64,000 bases of DNA from Stieleria neptunia (GTDB taxonomy: Bacteria > Planctomycetota > Planctomycetia > Pirellulales > Pirellulaceae), in NCBI RefSeq assembly GCF_007754155.1, contig NZ_CP037423.1, forward strand, positions 4,278,001 to 4,342,000, read 5' to 3'. The notes under the pieces were generated by a model. It saw only the letters and a list, made by a program, of their open reading frames with translations, was not told where the DNA came from and did no database searches. The position numbers and the translations under genes were made by a program. Within the stretch, counting starts at the first letter, position 1, and each line of letters opens with the position of its first letter. This document shows positions 1 to 9,162 of the stretch, one piece after another.

Positions 1-1197
1 GCCCGCCGAAGCGACTTCCCCTTCGCCGGTTTCGGGATTGATCCGAGCGTACAACAGCGAAACCAACTGGTCGGCGGTGTTGGTTTCCCACAGCGTGTCC
101 CCGATGCGTTGCAACATTTGTTGGGGCGTGTGTTGATAACCGCTGTGGGCCGTCAGCGCCGCTCGGGCGGTGGCGGCGATCATCGCGCCGCCGGCGCGGC
201 GGTCCAATGCTTCGGCCATCGCCAAAATCAACGACCCATCCGGCAGCACGTCCCAGACGTGCCAACCGGTCGACCAGTCGTGTGGCGATTCGATCATCCC
301 ATCGACCAACCAGCCCGGTGCCAACACGTTGCCGATCGGCAGCGACGAATACTGCCACGCCGCGATGTCGGCAATCGCTTCGACCGCATGACGATTCCGC
401 TCTTCACGCCGGACCGTTGCCGCCGACGAAAGCTCGAGCGTGATTTGCGCGGACGTCATCTGCGCGATCGCCGAAAAGGACTGGTCCAGCTGGCGCGGTT
501 CGTCGGCGAACAACCAGAGCGTGCCGATCGGCAAGTCTCCTTTGAAGATCGCCGTGCAGACCGCCGCGCCGAAGGGTTCTGGCGGCGTCCACGTTTCGGC
601 GGCGATGCCACGCAGGTCTTCCATCAGGACCGCGTCTTGGACCATCGCTTCCAAATCGGCGCGGCTGCCCCGCAACATCCGCGGCTCGCTGCTCAACCGT
701 TCCGACGGCAAACCGACCACCGCGCGGGTGTTCAAGTATTGGGTCTCGTCATCGAGCATGTAGATCGCGGCGGCGTCAAACCCCATCGCTTGGATCGCCC
801 GCTGAAGCGTCAGCTGGACGGCTTCGGATGCGGCCTCGCTGCGTTGGGGCGAAAACTGGACCGTCGCCTGACTGGCCAGTTCGATTTCTTGGCGGCGGAC
901 CAGCGACTGCAGCTCGTCGATTTCCTTGGACATCGCACGTGCGACGCTGGCCAGTTCGGTTGCGTTCTCCTTGACCACCGGCGGTTGGGACTGGGCCGGG
1001 TCATCGGCCATCACGTCCATCTGTACCGCCGGCAAGACTTCGACGTCGTCGTTCTTGTGGCGGTGATCGATCCGCCATCCCGTCGCGGCGGAGAACGCGC
1101 TCCAGAACTGGTCGCTGGAAGAGTGTCCATGGCGAGTCGCTGCGTGCGCGTCGTCGCCGAGGTGAAGTCGAAGATAAGACGGAACAGGTGTGGTCAC
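1..1197 (-). CDS. GAF and SpoIIE/PP2C-like domain protein, 3' end outside window
   Basis: This minus-strand gene enters the window from the left; 399 N-terminal residues are visible. After an in-frame TAG the first start is GTG at 1197; no clear ribosome binding site is seen. A helical segment around residues 75-105 leads into a GAF-like sensor domain (about 118-260), then a region resembling SpoIIE/RsbU PP2C phosphatases (from about 275). Family members dephosphorylate anti-anti-sigma factors in partner-switching pathways. The metal-binding signatures look degenerate: where active members have a GGDFYD-type motif this protein has STGWHVWD, and the GDVSGHG-type motif reads AEALDRRAG. It may therefore be a non-catalytic or strongly divergent member. 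Membership rests on overall pattern; the C-terminal part that would settle it is not in the window. Confidence 0.6.
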   Translation of the reverse strand, partial: MTTPVPSYLRLHLGDDAHAATRHGHSSSDQFWSAFSAATGWRIDHRHKNDDVEVLPAVQMDVMADDPAQSQPPVVKENATELASVARAMSKEIDELQSLVRRQEIELASQATVQFSPQRSEAASEAVQLTLQRAIQAMGFDAAAIYMLDDETQYLNTRAVVGLPSERLSSEPRMLRGSRADLEAMVQDAVLMEDLRGIAAETWTPPEPFGAAVCTAIFKGDLPIGTLWLFADEPRQLDQSFSAIAQMTSAQITLELSSAATVRREERNRHAVEAIADIAAWQYSSLPIGNVLAPGWLVDGMIESPHDWSTGWHVWDVLPDGSLILAMAEALDRRAGGAMIAATARAALTAHSGYQHTPQQMLQRIGDTLWETNTADQLVSLLYARINPETGEGEVASAG

Positions 1198-1598
1198 GAG
1201 AAACTACTCTGGCAAAAGGAATGCGTAAGACGAATGAACTCGCTCGGAATCCCGAGTCGACTGCTGCCTGGCGATCCTTGCCGTAAGGGTCGGATCGTCA
1301 TCGGTAGCAATCGCGCTGAACGGATTTGCCAGCAAAGTTTCCGGAGTCTGCCAACGCGCCACGCCTGGCCGGAATGATCGATAGGAACGTCGCAATGGGT
1401 GCTCAAAGCGAAATCCAGCACAGAACGATTCACCTGGCCGAATTGAAGGGGCAGGGCGAGTGCGATCGCTCGGCGCGCGGCCAGGATGGCAGCACCGACG
1501 CAACCATCGCACTGCGACCGACCGGCCCAACGTGCGGCCACCGCCGCGGGCCGGGAAAGCACGCCGAAAAATCGACTCACCGGGAAAAGGATGTCCCC

Positions 1599-2237
1599 AT
1601 GATTGATCTCAATTGGAACTGTGTTTCGACCCCCATCCGATCGCGCGGCTGCGCGGCGCTGGCCGTGTTGACGGTGGCGATGACAAGCATCGCCGCGGCC
1701 CACCACCCCGATCGCCAAAACCAACCGGTGCGGCAACGCGTCGATCTGATCGGCCCGCTGGGTAATCGGCTCGATCCAGGCTATCGCCGCGTCTATAACC
1801 GCCCGACGTACTGGGGGGGGAAGATCGCGTACCTGATCGCCCCGACCAGCCAAGAAGCGATGGCGTGGCACCGAGCCGAACATTCCGGCGCCTACGAGGC
1901 ACCCAAGAAGCACATGCGACTGGAGCAGCATTATTTCTATCCCAAGCCGTACCACGCGTTGACCGTCGGCCCACGACGGGCCACCGATCCGGCCAGCCCT
2001 TCGGCGACGAATGCCCCCGAGGCGATGCCGGAGATGCTGGAGACCGAGCCGCTGATGCCGAGCGTCGACCCGCCGTCCGAGCCGCAGTTGGAGTTGCCGG
2101 AGATCGAGCCCAACGACGAAGTGGGATCGGCGTCCGACGCCGGTGAGTTTCCCGTCTGGGATGTCCATGTTTCGAGCGTTGAAAAAGCGTCGCCTGCTGC
2201 GACAATTGCCGAACTGGTTAGCGAATCGGGGAAATAG
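1599..2237 (+). CDS. Hypothetical exported protein
   Basis: This is a 212-residue protein of unknown function. The ATG at 1599 is preferred over earlier in-frame starts because GAAAAGG lies 8 bases upstream and the following residues form a signal peptide: a short Arg-containing segment, then ALAVLTVAMTSIAAAH, with likely cleavage near residue 32. The mature part has a basic, aromatic-rich middle (around YNRPTYWGGKIAYLIAPTSQEAMAWHRAEH) and a Pro/Glu-rich, probably disordered C-terminal third. I recognise no domain. It lies divergent from the GAF protein and upstream of the TolC-like gene, separated from the latter by a repeat, so operon membership is doubtful. Confidence 0.6.
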   Translation: MIDLNWNCVSTPIRSRGCAALAVLTVAMTSIAAAHHPDRQNQPVRQRVDLIGPLGNRLDPGYRRVYNRPTYWGGKIAYLIAPTSQEAMAWHRAEHSGAYEAPKKHMRLEQHYFYPKPYHALTVGPRRATDPASPSATNAPEAMPEMLETEPLMPSVDPPSEPQLELPEIEPNDEVGSASDAGEFPVWDVHVSSVEKASPAATIAELVSESGK

Positions 2238-2252
2238 AACGGCAGCGGATCC

Positions 2253-2332
2253 CGTATCCCGGAGGGATTTCAGCGCGTAGCCGGAGGTCAGCGCAGCGCC
2301 ACCTCCGGGACGCACGTCCCCGTTCGGGGTGG
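2253..2332. repeat. Dispersed palindromic repeat, family K copy 1
   Basis: The segment reads ...CGTAGCCGGAGGTCAGCGC followed by AGCGCCACCTCCGGGACG and is self-complementary (CCGGAGGT / ACCTCCGG). Closely matching copies are at 14113-14192 (opposite strand) and 22291-22352. It occupies most of the non-coding space before the TolC-like gene (2238-2570); the rest of that gap shows nothing recognisable. Confidence 0.75.
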
Positions 2333-2570
2333 TGTTTGCTGACGAACCCGCTCGATCTCCAGAATTTTCGGTAGAACCGTCAAAGTTTGCCCACCCAGCC
2401 ACCGATACCCACTCTTGGACAAGGTCTCTCACGGTTTATGACGTAGTGAGCCGGAGCGATCTTGGTGGGGGGCTTCCGTTTGGACTGCTCGCGATTGAAT
2501 TCATTCTTCGATGTGATCCTCCTTCACGATCGAAAGGTGACCGACGTCGCGGCCTAGGGAAGCTCAGGGC

Positions 2571-5036
2571 ATGAATCGCTCGTTGTTTCGTATCGCTACG
2601 CACCTGCAACTCGTTTTGGCGATTGTATTGGCGACTGGATGTACGCCGACGCAACCGTTCTTTATGAATGAGTCGCCGGACCTGCAACATTACCTCAACA
2701 CCGCCACGTCGATCGAGTATCCAGACGTGGAGGTCGCCAGCATGCCGGAAACGACTCAGTCGTTGCCGCCGCTGACGGTGGGGAATCATAACTACGAATT
2801 CTGGAACATGACGCTGGAAGAATGCGTCACGACGGCGCTGCAAAATGCGCAGTTTCTGATGACGACCGGCGGCAACGCCGAGACGCGTCAGAACATCGCG
2901 GCACAGTTCGTCAGCGGTTCGCCGGGGCAATTCGGCAGCGTCTATGACGTCGCGCTCCAGCAGACGACGACTCAGTCGATTCCGATCACGACCGACGGCA
3001 ACGGCAACCGGTTGCTGCCGCGAGGCGCCGTTCGGGCCAACCAAATCGGCGGCGTCGAGGACGCGTTGGCGGAATTTGATGCCATCGTCAGCGGGTTCAT
3101 CGATTCGTCGACCACCGACCGGCCGCAAAACGTCGGTGACGGCAACACGATCAACCGCCAGTTCTCGGTCGCACAGAACACGACCCAACAAGCCGCGCTC
3201 AGCAAGCGACTGGCCACCGGTGGTGTCGTGACGGCACGTCAACAAGTCATCTACTCGCGCAACAACACCGAACTGAGCAGCATCTCGCGCCTGTTCGCCA
3301 GCGACTACACGGCGATCGCCGAAGTCCAAGTCCAGCACCCGCTGCTTCGCAATCGAGGCACGTACATCAACCGCATCCCCGTGATGCTGGCCAGCATGAA
3401 CGAGGACATCTCGATCGCCACGTTTGAACAGCAGATTCGCAACCTGGTCCGCGACGTCGAAGTCGCTTACTGGGACCTGTACCTCAGCTATCGTGCCGTC
3501 GCCACCGCCACGATCGCCCGCGACAGTGCTCAAGCGACTGCCGAATTCACCAAACTGAACATGGACGCCGGCACGGGGACGATTCAAGAGTTGTCGCAGT
3601 CGGTCGGACAGTACTGGAACCTGCAACGACGATTGACCGCCGCGCTGAACGGGTCGAACCTGCCCGGCGACGATCGCTTCGGCGTCTACGGCCGCGAGCG
3701 TGCCTTGCGTGAATTGCTGGGTTTGACCGCCACCGACGGACGATTGATCCGACCGATCGACGAACCAACCCAAGCACGCGTCGAATTCGAATGGACCGAT
3801 TCGGTCGCGCAAATGCTGTACCTCAGCCCCGAACTGCGCAGCCAGAAGTACTCGATCAAGCAAGCCGAACTGGAACTGGCCTTGGCCAAAAATCAAATCC
3901 TGCCCGATGTCAACTTGTCGCTGCTGTACCGCTTCGTCGGGCTCGGCGACACGCTGGGACCGCCCGGTGGCGATGACTCGTTCCCCGCGGTGGGCAGCAG
4001 TGCCCTGGCCGGGCTGACCAGCGGAGACTACCAGGAAGGCGTGGTTCGGTTGGAGTTCTCGATGCCCGTCGGACTGCGGCGAGAACTGGCACGGATTCGT
4101 CAAACCCAACTGACACTGATCCAACGACGAACATACCTGCAAGAATCCGAGCGGCTGGCCGTCAGCCAGCTCAGCGACGCGATCGGCAAATCGGCCAGCC
4201 ACTTTTCGCAGCTGCAAGACGCGGCCAACGAATGGCAAGCCGCCGAGCAAGAAGTCGACGCGCGGTTGCTGGAGTACCAAAAAGGACTCAGCCCGGTGAA
4301 CGTGGTGCTGCAAAGTCAACAACGTCGTGCCGAAGCCCAGATCAGTTACTACCGTGCCTTGGTCGAGTACAACAAATCGATCAACTACGTCGACTACCTG
4401 CGTGGCACCTTGTTGGCCAACAGCAACATCGCACTGCGGGAAGGCCCCTGGAATAGCAAGGCCTACTGTGACGCCCTGGAACGTGCCCGCGAACGATCGG
4501 CAGGCTACGAATTGCAATACGGTGTGACCCGTCCCGGCGTGGTTCGGCGAGGCCCGGTGCAAAACGCCGACGCGGCCGTCGAAGTGATGGGCTTCAGCGA
4601 TTCGTCTTCCGGAGCACTCCTCGCGCCCGGCCAAGCCGACTCGATGGGACTGTTCGAAAAGTCCTACAACGAAGTGGCTCCGGTCGAGGACGTGCCGCTG
4701 GAACAATTCGGAACGCCCAGCGAAATGCTCTCCCCGGAACCGATCAATCCGCCGGTCATGCCGGTCCCGGATCCGTCCGTGACCGCACCCGAGTCGGCCG
4801 CCCCGATGCCGAATGCCCCGATGCCGGCGGCTCCGACGCCCGGATCGGCCAGCCAAAGCATCCTGGTCCCCGGACAGCCGGCTGGTTCGATCGCCCCGAT
4901 CAGCTACCAGACCGAACGGGTGATCGAGCGAGCCGAGGCCGAATCGGTCGACGCCGCTTCGGGGGCTCCGATCCCGGTGCGTCGAAAAGCGATCCCCCAG
5001 ACTCCTCATCGGGCAGCTGCCCAATCGGCGCGCTGA
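2571..5036 (+). CDS. TolC-family outer membrane efflux lipoprotein
   Basis: This 821-residue protein starts with a lipoprotein signal (LVLAIVLATGC, lipobox Cys near residue 24), so it should be lipid-anchored. The body (about residues 60-640) has the features of outer membrane efflux proteins: long amphipathic helices with repeated heptads, such as RNLVRDVEVAYWDLYLSYRAV and ARLRQTQ-type stretches. Such proteins form trimeric channels that take substrates from ABC or RND pumps. The last 180 residues are a Pro/Ala/Met-rich low-complexity tail, unusual for TolC and common in planctomycete versions. It is longer than typical TolC (about 430-500 residues) because of extended loops and this tail. 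No pump or adaptor gene is adjacent. ATG at 2571 follows AGGGAAGCTCAGGGC. Family assignment is firm; the substrate is unknown. Confidence 0.85.
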   Translation: MNRSLFRIATHLQLVLAIVLATGCTPTQPFFMNESPDLQHYLNTATSIEYPDVEVASMPETTQSLPPLTVGNHNYEFWNMTLEECVTTALQNAQFLMTTGGNAETRQNIAAQFVSGSPGQFGSVYDVALQQTTTQSIPITTDGNGNRLLPRGAVRANQIGGVEDALAEFDAIVSGFIDSSTTDRPQNVGDGNTINRQFSVAQNTTQQAALSKRLATGGVVTARQQVIYSRNNTELSSISRLFASDYTAIAEVQVQHPLLRNRGTYINRIPVMLASMNEDISIATFEQQIRNLVRDVEVAYWDLYLSYRAVATATIARDSAQATAEFTKLNMDAGTGTIQELSQSVGQYWNLQRRLTAALNGSNLPGDDRFGVYGRERALRELLGLTATDGRLIRPIDEPTQARVEFEWTDSVAQMLYLSPELRSQKYSIKQAELELALAKNQILPDVNLSLLYRFVGLGDTLGPPGGDDSFPAVGSSALAGLTSGDYQEGVVRLEFSMPVGLRRELARIRQTQLTLIQRRTYLQESERLAVSQLSDAIGKSASHFSQLQDAANEWQAAEQEVDARLLEYQKGLSPVNVVLQSQQRRAEAQISYYRALVEYNKSINYVDYLRGTLLANSNIALREGPWNSKAYCDALERARERSAGYELQYGVTRPGVVRRGPVQNADAAVEVMGFSDSSSGALLAPGQADSMGLFEKSYNEVAPVEDVPLEQFGTPSEMLSPEPINPPVMPVPDPSVTAPESAAPMPNAPMPAAPTPGSASQSILVPGQPAGSIAPISYQTERVIERAEAESVDAASGAPIPVRRKAIPQTPHRAAAQSAR

Positions 5037-5195
5037 CGCCTGACCCTTTCCCCCCTGCACCTGATCACATCAATCCATCCGTAGGGCGGAGGAACCGTGT
5101 GGCCGTTCCCGAGACGCTTCGGGAGTAATGGGCGGCCACGCCAACGACTAGCTCGAGTCGCACTCACAAGGTGCCTCGGGCTTTTCGTCGTGAAC

Positions 5196-5465
5196 AAGTG
5201 GCGTAAGCTTCCAGCTTGCTGAGGAGCCTGGGAGTGGAGTGGCGTAAGCTTCTAGCTTGCGCTCCCCTCAGCTTGCTGAGGAGCCTGGGATTAAGCCAAT
5301 GGGGGAGCAAGCTGTCGCTTGCCGTGGGTCGCAAGCTGGAAGCTTACGCCACTGGGGTCGCAAGCTGGAAGCTTACGCCACGGGGATCGCAAGCTGGAAG
5401 CTTACGCCACTGGGGGGCAAGCTGAAGCTTGCCGTGGGTCGCAAGCTGGAAGCTTACGCCACTTC
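5196..5465. repeat. Clustered palindromic repeats, family C
   Basis: Seven or so copies of a unit containing GCAAGCTGGAAGCTTACG or its complement lie head-to-tail and in inverted order. The last four are near-direct repeats of about 29 bp separated by short G-rich linkers. A related inverted pair is at 31712-31768. With a hairpin-forming stretch around 5095-5150, this fills the non-coding gap between the TolC-like gene and the next one. Confidence 0.8.
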
Positions 5466-5470
5466 GTCGC

Positions 5471-5878
5471 TTAGGCGACTTCGTCGTAGATCAGTTCGTC
5501 GGCGATCCAGATTCGGAAGCGGCGGATGCGGAGCCCGCGGGTGAAATCGATCTCCATGCGGCCGGGCCGACGTGCCGGGTCGACCGACTCGGGCAACGTG
5601 AATTCGGCTTCTTTCTTCAGGTCCAGCCAGCTGATCTGGCCCCACACCCGCTCGCCGGAGATGTCGATGGTCTGGCGGAACCACCAACCGGAATAAACGA
5701 ACTCGGCCGCAATCGGGTGCCGAATTTCGACCACCCGATAGAGGAACGCCCCGTCCTTTCGACGCGAATGGTCTCCAAAGTACCCCTTCTCCAGGGGCGC
5801 GGCGGCTGTGACGGAATATGGATTAATGATCAATCTGTTCGCTTGCCCGAGGAAATCCCTCAAGCTAGTATGGCTCAC
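5471..5878 (-). CDS. Small hypothetical protein
   Basis: The reading frame encodes about 121-135 residues ending in RRFRIWIADELIYDEVA. Its composition is protein-like (GAFLYRVVEIRHPIAAEFVYSGWWFRQTIDISGERVWGQISWLDL) with a probable beta-rich fold. No ATG is available before the divergent plus-strand gene at 5923. Candidate starts are GTG at 5878, TTG at 5863 and TTG at 5833; GTG at 5878 is used here. No domain is recognised. The stop codon abuts the family C repeat cluster. The upstream extension of the frame over the neighbouring gene is a shadow and is excluded. Confidence 0.5.
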   Translation of the reverse strand: MSHTSLRDFLGQANRLIINPYSVTAAAPLEKGYFGDHSRRKDGAFLYRVVEIRHPIAAEFVYSGWWFRQTIDISGERVWGQISWLDLKKEAEFTLPESVDPARRPGRMEIDFTRGLRIRRFRIWIADELIYDEVA

Positions 5879-5922
5879 CGGCTCGTCTTTTACCCAGTTT
5901 AACCGCCTGTCAGAGTGTTCCG

Positions 5923-7107
5923 ATGCGTTTTTCACCACTGGCCTGTTCAGCTCTGGCCCTTGCGCTGACAAGTCTGTTCCTGACCAGCTCTCTCGTGCGC
6001 GCCGACGGAGACGGACAACACCTGGTGGTTCAGCAATGGGTCGCGGCGACCCCCGAAGGCCGACTGGACGCGGTGATTGTAGCGCCGGACGTTCCAACGG
6101 ACACCCTTCAAGCGGGCAGCGTGAAGATTGCCCTGGTCTCCCAAGAGGGTGCGATTTATCGGGCCCAACCCTCGGCCGAATCAAATGTCCAGTATTCCTT
6201 CGTCGGCGTTCCCGCGGGGGTCTACACCTTGGTGACGCGTGCCCCGAATCTGGCCGCGTGCTATGCCGTTCACGTTATCGAAAGCCAAGGAGAAGCAGTC
6301 GACCCGCGTCATCATCGACTGGAAATCAACGCCGCCCCGCTGCGGATCAACAAGATCAGGAACGCGGTCATCCGCTACATGCCCTCGACGATTCCCTTTG
6401 TCGCGGATTTTGCCGGTGCCGACGGGGCGAAGACCATGTCCGCCCTGCAAGCGTCCGGGACGTTTCGGGTCGGACAAACCGCGGGCGGGCTTCGCGGCCA
6501 AATTTATCGGGCCGGGTCTGCGGAAGCCCAGTTGACCGGTGCCGCCGAGACCAACGTTCTGCTGTACCAAAATCGTGAGCTGATCGCCCAAGCGATCAGC
6601 GGCCAGGATGGCACGTTTTCGATCGAAACGCTAACCCCGGGCAATTATTCCGTGATCGCGATCGGCCCCGACGGGATCGGCGTGGTCGGTTTTCAGTTGG
6701 TGGAAGAATCGCTGGCCAGCCGCAGCCGATCGGGCGTCGACGGACATCAGTTTGTCACCCTTCAATCACCGACGCTGCAGCCCCAGTTGCAACTGCAGCT
6801 GGCCCCCAGCGGACTGGAATCGCCCGCCATTGATGAGCTGATTCAAGACGAAGCGTCGCAGCCCGAAACGCTTCCGCCAGGCGAAGCGGGGCTGCCCGTC
6901 GAACCAGCCGCCATGCAAGGTCCTCCCGGTGGCAGTGTCGCCGGGGGCGGCGGAGGCGGAGGTGGCGGCGGCGGAGGGATCGGAGGTCGCGGAAGCCTGT
7001 TGCCTGTGCTGGGATTTGCTGCCGCCGGAGCCGCCCTTGGTGCGTCGTCGGACGATGATGATGGCGCCTTCGCAACGCCGCCGGTCACCAGCCCGATCAC
7101 CCCGTAG
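5923..7107 (+). CDS. Exported Gly-rich protein, paralogue 1
   Basis: This 394-residue protein has a signal peptide (cleavage near LVRA, residue 27). Two beta-sandwich-like modules follow, resembling carboxypeptidase-regulatory or SpaA-type domains. The first is at about 38-115 (GSVKIALVSQEG...YSFVGVPAGVYTLVTRAP); the second at about 190-265 begins LRGQIYRAG and holds NVLLYQNRELIAQAISGQDG then FSIETLTPGNYSVIAIG. The C-terminal tail is ordered as 12 consecutive Gly (about 341-352), a short hydrophobic helix (LLPVLGFAAAGAALGASS), a run of Asp, then TPPVTSPITP. The gene at 7751 encodes a paralogue with the same layout. Function is unknown; a surface or envelope role is inferred from the signal peptide. 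The tripartite tail recalls sorting signals, but no known signal is matched. Confidence 0.75.
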   Translation: MRFSPLACSALALALTSLFLTSSLVRADGDGQHLVVQQWVAATPEGRLDAVIVAPDVPTDTLQAGSVKIALVSQEGAIYRAQPSAESNVQYSFVGVPAGVYTLVTRAPNLAACYAVHVIESQGEAVDPRHHRLEINAAPLRINKIRNAVIRYMPSTIPFVADFAGADGAKTMSALQASGTFRVGQTAGGLRGQIYRAGSAEAQLTGAAETNVLLYQNRELIAQAISGQDGTFSIETLTPGNYSVIAIGPDGIGVVGFQLVEESLASRSRSGVDGHQFVTLQSPTLQPQLQLQLAPSGLESPAIDELIQDEASQPETLPPGEAGLPVEPAAMQGPPGGSVAGGGGGGGGGGGGIGGRGSLLPVLGFAAAGAALGASSDDDDGAFATPPVTSPITP

Positions 7108-7201
7108 TGTTGTGTCGAGCGGAAAACTGATCCGGCAACCGTTGGCGTTTAGCCTTCAGGCGATTTCCGATCGCTGCATCGCCGCGACAGTGGGCGGCTA
7201 A

Positions 7202-7389
7202 AGAGACCGTCCAGCTTAGGACGAGCGCGAAACGCGACAAATCTGAATGATCTGACCGAATGGGTGAGAGGTGGTCGGCGGAGGGGTGTACGACGTCCTT
7301 TCTAGGTTGTCGCGCAGAGCCCCACGGGCGACGGCCCGGAAGGGCCATCGTACATCAGAAAAGCGATCGCCTTGAGCTGGACGGTCTCT
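7202..7389. repeat. Inverted-repeat-bounded segment enclosing repeat family G copy 1
   Basis: A perfect 15-bp inverted repeat (AGAGACCGTCCAGCT at 7202-7216, its complement at 7375-7389) encloses 188 bp. Inside, 7287-7354 is a 68-bp element that recurs inverted at 61950-62016; its own ends are complementary (TACGACGT... / ...CATCGTAC type). The rest of the 7108-7750 gap shows no gene. Confidence 0.7.
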
Positions 7390-7750
7390 CAAGCCTGCAC
7401 ACCAACACGTGTGACCGCGTCGTTCGGGTCAGGGATCCCCAAATTAAGAGTTGACGAAGTTTTGGGGCGGGGAGGCTGACCAAGCGTTGTCACGAGCGGC
7501 CAGGTCCATCGAGCGTCGAGACGATTTTCGCTTTTGTTTTCCGCAGGATTGGCATTCAGCCCCGGATTTAGCTCCTTCGGTGGAGGGGTTGCGGATCTGT
7601 CATTCGGGCTGTGAGTCGGGTCGTCCTAGCTCTCCTAAATTGCCAAATCGCCGTCAAGAGCGTTGAATTCCTTAATTGCTGCTCTTATAGTCTGGTGCAG
7701 AGGTATGTTTTCCCTCTGCAACATCGCTTAATCTTGATTGGAATCTGGAA

Positions 7751-8890
7751 ATGCAACGTTTGATCTGTTCCATCGCCACGTTAGCGCTGGTCTGTGCTTC
7801 GGGCTTGGCCTCCGCGGCGGATGTCGCCCAACAACAATGGGTCCGCGTTTCGGAGAGCGGATCGGTTCAGGGACGCGTGATCGTTCCGCGCAGCGAAGGT
7901 ATTTCGGCGGCGCGTGGCGCGAAGGTTGTCTTGATCGACCAAATCGGCAAGCCAGCCACTGCCGCAACCGAATCGGACAAAACGGGTCGGTTCACGCTGA
8001 CCGACGTGAAACCAGGTGTCTACACGCTGATGATTCGCGGCGAAGGCACCTTTGCCTGCTGTGCGATGCACATCGTCAGCAAAGAAGTCCCGATCAGCGA
8101 CCAATTTGAAATCGCCGCGGGTGCGGTGGAGTTCAGCGTGGTGCGAAATGCCATCCTGCGTTACATGCCGTCCGGCCAAGCGAGTCAGGTCGATTTCGAT
8201 CCGAGTAGCAACCCGATGGCCACCGATCGTGCCTTCACCGGAGAATCCGTCCGGCTGAGCCAGTACGAAGGCGGATTGCGAGGTCGTTTGACTCGCGCCG
8301 GATTCACCGACAACCCTGGCGCCCAAGGGGCTAACGTCGTGATTTATCGCGACGGTATCGAAGTCGCCCGAACATTGACCGACCAGTCGGGGCACTTTCA
8401 AGTCAACGACCTGGAGCCCGGAAGTTACTCGGTCTTGGGTTCTGGAAAGGACGGTTTCGGTTTGATGGGCATTGAACTGGTCAATCCCTTGATGGTGCAG
8501 ACCGCGTTGGGGACGACCGACGGCGACACCACGCTGGTCGCTCAAACCGAATCCGGTTCGGACACCTTCATCATGCAGGTCGCCCCGGGGCCGATCACGG
8601 TCATCGAGGATCGATTGATCTCTGAGGAAGAGCAAGACGGTGGTTTGGTGCTGCCCGATGGCGGATACGACCCGACTGCGATGAGTGGTTCGTACGGCGG
8701 CGGCGGTGGAGGCGGCGGCGGTGGCGGCGGAATCGGCGGCGGTGGCAGCCTGCGAGGCATCGCAGTCCTGGGCGGAATCGGAGCCGCGATTGCAATTGGT
8801 GCCAGCGATGACGACGATTCGATCGATACTCCGCCGGTCATCAGCCCCGCGTTGCCGAATCAAGTTCAGCAACCGGTTGTCAATCCGTAG
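7751..8890 (+). CDS. Exported Gly-rich protein, paralogue 2
   Basis: This 379-residue paralogue of the protein at 5923 has a signal peptide (ALVCASGLASA, cleavage near residue 22). A QQQWVRVSESGSVQGRVIVP motif follows, matching QQWVAATPEGRLDAVIVAP of the first copy. The first regulatory-like module contains FTLTDVKPGVYTLMIRG; the shared segment VRNAILRYMPS matches IRNAVIRYMPS. The second module begins GGLRGRLTRAG and contains FQVNDLEPGSYSVLGSGKDG. The tail again has poly-Gly, a hydrophobic stretch (IAVLGGIGAAIAIGAS), DDDD, then TPPVISPALP. The pair arose by duplication. They are separated by 640 bp of repeat-bearing DNA, so each probably has its own promoter. A terminator at 8955 follows. Molecular function is unknown. 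Confidence 0.75.
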   Translation: MQRLICSIATLALVCASGLASAADVAQQQWVRVSESGSVQGRVIVPRSEGISAARGAKVVLIDQIGKPATAATESDKTGRFTLTDVKPGVYTLMIRGEGTFACCAMHIVSKEVPISDQFEIAAGAVEFSVVRNAILRYMPSGQASQVDFDPSSNPMATDRAFTGESVRLSQYEGGLRGRLTRAGFTDNPGAQGANVVIYRDGIEVARTLTDQSGHFQVNDLEPGSYSVLGSGKDGFGLMGIELVNPLMVQTALGTTDGDTTLVAQTESGSDTFIMQVAPGPITVIEDRLISEEEQDGGLVLPDGGYDPTAMSGSYGGGGGGGGGGGGIGGGGSLRGIAVLGGIGAAIAIGASDDDDSIDTPPVISPALPNQVQQPVVNP

Positions 8891-8954
8891 GATGGACCGA
8901 ACGCAAACTCGCCTGATTCAGGAACCACCTGGCAGGAAAGTTTGCCGAAAGATC

Positions 8955-8988
8955 AAAAAGCCGCGCGTGAGTCACGTGCGGCTTTTTT
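8955..8988 (+). terminator. Rho-independent terminator
   Basis: The sequence AAAAGCCGCGCGTGAG / TCACGTGCGGCTTTTTT forms an 11-bp stem with one G-T pair, followed by six T. It lies about 65 bp after the stop of paralogue 2. Confidence 0.85.
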
Positions 8989-9162
8989 CGTTCTCGATAA
9001 ATACGGATTCAGGCTGCCCTGGGATCTTTCGTCGCACTTTGCTGAAGGCAACAATAGGGTCCTTCACGATTCACGCAGCAGAGTTCTCTGGAGACCGGTC
9101 AGGTTGCACCCAGAAGTAAACTCCCCGCCTGTCCCCTCACCGCCCGCGAGACGACCAAACGA

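Noticed and set aside
2436-5060. 874-residue open frame on the minus strand opposite the TolC-like gene
   Set aside because: Its residues are Arg/Gly/His-rich without domains, and the opposite strand encodes a clear efflux protein with a lipoprotein signal.
5196-5465. CRISPR-like array
   Set aside because: Units are palindromic with 5-10 bp linkers rather than unique 30-40 bp spacers, copies occur in both orientations, and no cas genes are present.
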